Source: Pseudomonas sp. FEN
GTDB lineage: Bacteria; Pseudomonadota; Gammaproteobacteria; Pseudomonadales; Pseudomonadaceae
Direction: 5' to 3'
Assembly: GCF_904067045.1 (NCBI RefSeq)
Contig: NZ_CAJFDC010000010.1
Span: 124,001-188,000, forward strand
Length of the DNA stretch: 64,000 bases
Under the pieces are notes generated by a model, which was not told where the DNA came from, made no database searches, and worked only from the letters and a program-made list of their open reading frames with translations. The position numbers and the translations under genes are program-made. This document shows, piece after piece, positions 62,815 to 64,000 of the stretch. Numbering within the stretch: the first letter of the stretch is position 1; each line of letters starts with the position of its first letter.

Positions 62815-63618
62815 TCAATCCCACTGCGGCGCGAGACCTGGCGGGTTGGTCAGGCGCTGGGCGCGCTCGAGGCTGGCGATCTTCGCCATGTCCTCATCGC
62901 TCAAGCGCAGGTCGCGGGCCTTGAGGTTACTCGCCAGGTTCTCGCGCCGGGTTGACGAGGGGATCACCGCGTAACCCAGTTGCATGGCCCAGGCCAGGGT
63001 CACCTGCGCCGGTGTCGCCCGGTGCTGCTCGGCGATTTGCCGGATCAGTGGGTCCTTCAGCACTTCGCCATAGGCCAGGGTCATGTAGGAGGTGATCTGG
63101 ATGCCTTGGTCCTGGGCGGCCGCGACCACGTTGCGGTTCTGCAGGTAGGGGTGCAGTTCGATCTGGTTGGTGGCGATCTGATCGGCACCGACGGCGGCAA
63201 TTGCCTGTTGCAGCAGTTCGGTGGTGAAGTTGGAGACGCCGATCCGACGGGTCAGGCCCAGTTGCTTGGCCTCCAGCAGCGCGCCCATGAATTCAGCGAC
63301 TGGCACCTGGTCCTGCGGCGATGGCCAGTGGATCAGGGTCAGGTCCAGGTAGTCGGTACGCAGTTTGCGCAGGCTGTCCTTGAGGCTGGGGATCAGGGCG
63401 TCCTTGCCGAGGTTGGCGACCCAGATCTTGCTGGTGATGAACAACTGGTCACGGGGAATGCCGCTGGCGCTGATGGCCTGACCGACTTCGGCCTCGTTTT
63501 CGTAGATCTGTGCGGTGTCGATGACCCGGTAGCCCAGTTCGAGGCCGCTGCTGACCGAATCGATGACGACCTGGCCTTGCAGGCGGAAGGTGCCGAGGCC
63601 GAAGGCGGGAACAGACAT
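62815..63618 (-). CDS. dkgB: Aldo/keto reductase (DkgB-like)
   Basis: A 267-residue NADPH-dependent reductase with a TIM barrel. The catalytic tetrad residues are Asp (RVIDTAQ), Tyr (IYENEAEVG), Lys (ITSKIW) and His (LIHWPSP). The NADPH-binding end is [17 protein letters not shown]. It is most like DkgB (2,5-diketo-D-gluconate / methylglyoxal reductase). ATG 63618 has AGGAGTCCC upstream. Confidence 0.86.
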   Translation of the reverse strand: MSVPAFGLGTFRLQGQVVIDSVSSGLELGYRVIDTAQIYENEAEVGQAISASGIPRDQLFITSKIWVANLGKDALIPSLKDSLRKLRTDYLDLTLIHWPSPQDQVPVAEFMGALLEAKQLGLTRRIGVSNFTTELLQQAIAAVGADQIATNQIELHPYLQNRNVVAAAQDQGIQITSYMTLAYGEVLKDPLIRQIAEQHRATPAQVTLAWAMQLGYAVIPSSTRRENLASNLKARDLRLSDEDMAKIASLERAQRLTNPPGLAPQWD

Positions 63619-63808
63619 GAGGGACTCCTGAAGTGACAGTGGGAATGAGCAGGAGTATCCCCATCCCGATCTTTGAGAAAAAGTAAGGGAGGGGAAAATG
63701 ACTCTTTACCAGTGCGCACGAATAAGCGGAGTTTCGAAGCTCGGTCCGTGGGAAGGGGCGCGCGCTCTTGGAGCTGGCAAGCCAGCTCACAAAAAGCCTA
63801 TCGGTTGT

Positions 63809-64000
63809 TCAGCCTCGCGGTTCGAGGATCATGCAGGTGGTGGAACCTGTGGCATAAAGCCGTCCGTCGGCGTCGTAGATCCGCCCTTCGGCCAGGGCCG
63901 TGGAGCGACCGAGGTGGACCAGCGTGCCCTCGGCGCGGATCGGCCCGCTGCTGCTGGTCAGGGCCCGCACATAGCTGATGCGCAGGTCCAGAGTGGTGTA
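63809..64000 (-). CDS. PaaI-type thioesterase (hotdog fold), 3' part only
   Basis: The last 63 residues of a hotdog-fold protein. The coding strand continues past the window edge. It reads YTTLDLRISYVRALTSSSGP at the start of the visible part, a pattern typical of the PaaI/YdiI thioesterases, with GTLVHLGRSTALAEGRIYDA and DGRLYATGSTTCMILEP. Hotdog thioesterases of this type cleave acyl-CoA; the substrate is unknown. A hairpin (GAGCTGG/CCAGCTC) follows at 63771–63788. Confidence 0.75.
   Translation of the reverse strand, partial: YTTLDLRISYVRALTSSSGPIRAEGTLVHLGRSTALAEGRIYDADGRLYATGSTTCMILEPRG

Noticed and set aside
1..64000. CRISPR arrays, tRNA and rRNA genes
   Set aside because: No regularly spaced identical repeats with unique spacers and no cloverleaf or rRNA-like segments were noticed on reading; the repeats present are REP elements.

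Overview
The window reads as a chromosome segment of a GC-rich Pseudomonas, most like the P. fluorescens/P. protegens group. The evidence is the gene order anr–hemN–ccoSIHG–two tandem cco operons–aer–acnA, the dsbGED/dsbRS block, a PA1571-type small protein and many GTGGGAGC…GCTTGCCCGCGA-type REP elements. No rRNA, tRNA or CRISPR array was seen.

Layout. 1–3.1 kb: end of an ammonium transporter, a small glutaredoxin-like protein, two small uncharacterised genes (one behind a very good LexA/SOS box) and an RluA-type pseudouridine synthase. 3.1–3.9 kb: a divergent AroQ-like protein and a YgdI/YgdR lipoprotein. 4.0–6.4 kb: molybdenum cofactor genes mobA, moaB and moeA. 6.6–21.6 kb: the microaerobic respiration cluster on the minus strand, made of the oxygen sensor anr, oxygen-independent hemN, a TauE/SafE-like membrane protein, the cbb3 assembly genes ccoS, ccoI, ccoH and ccoG, and two complete ccoNOQP operons. 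ANR-box-like sites lie before hemN, ccoG, ccoN1 and ccoN2, so the sensor, haem synthesis, copper delivery and the oxidases appear to form one low-oxygen regulon.

22.0–40.1 kb: an accessory region between the cbb3 cluster and aer. It holds a 2677-residue protein with six tandem ~220-residue repeats followed by Ig-like and lectin-like modules, an alpha/beta hydrolase on the opposite strand, a 241-residue protein and three ~600-residue proteins built from the same Ig-like modules, and a pertactin-type autotransporter between two of them. None of the modular proteins has a visible signal peptide. I know of no description of this set and regard it as the most interesting part of the window.

40.4–52.9 kb: core genes aer, acnA, rlmM, tusA, a MATE exporter, pdxB, a PA1571-like small gene, an ABC exporter, ppnP and a DEDDh exonuclease. 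53.1–54.3 kb: an intact IS5-type insertion sequence with CTAG target duplication, directly before a periplasmic solute-binding-protein gene. 55.2–61 kb: the periplasmic disulfide genes dsbG, dsbE and dsbD divergent from a two-component pair (dsbRS-like), with matching direct-repeat operators in the shared promoter region. 61–64 kb: an MgtC-family membrane protein, a LuxR-type response regulator, an aldo/keto reductase and the end of a PaaI-type thioesterase.
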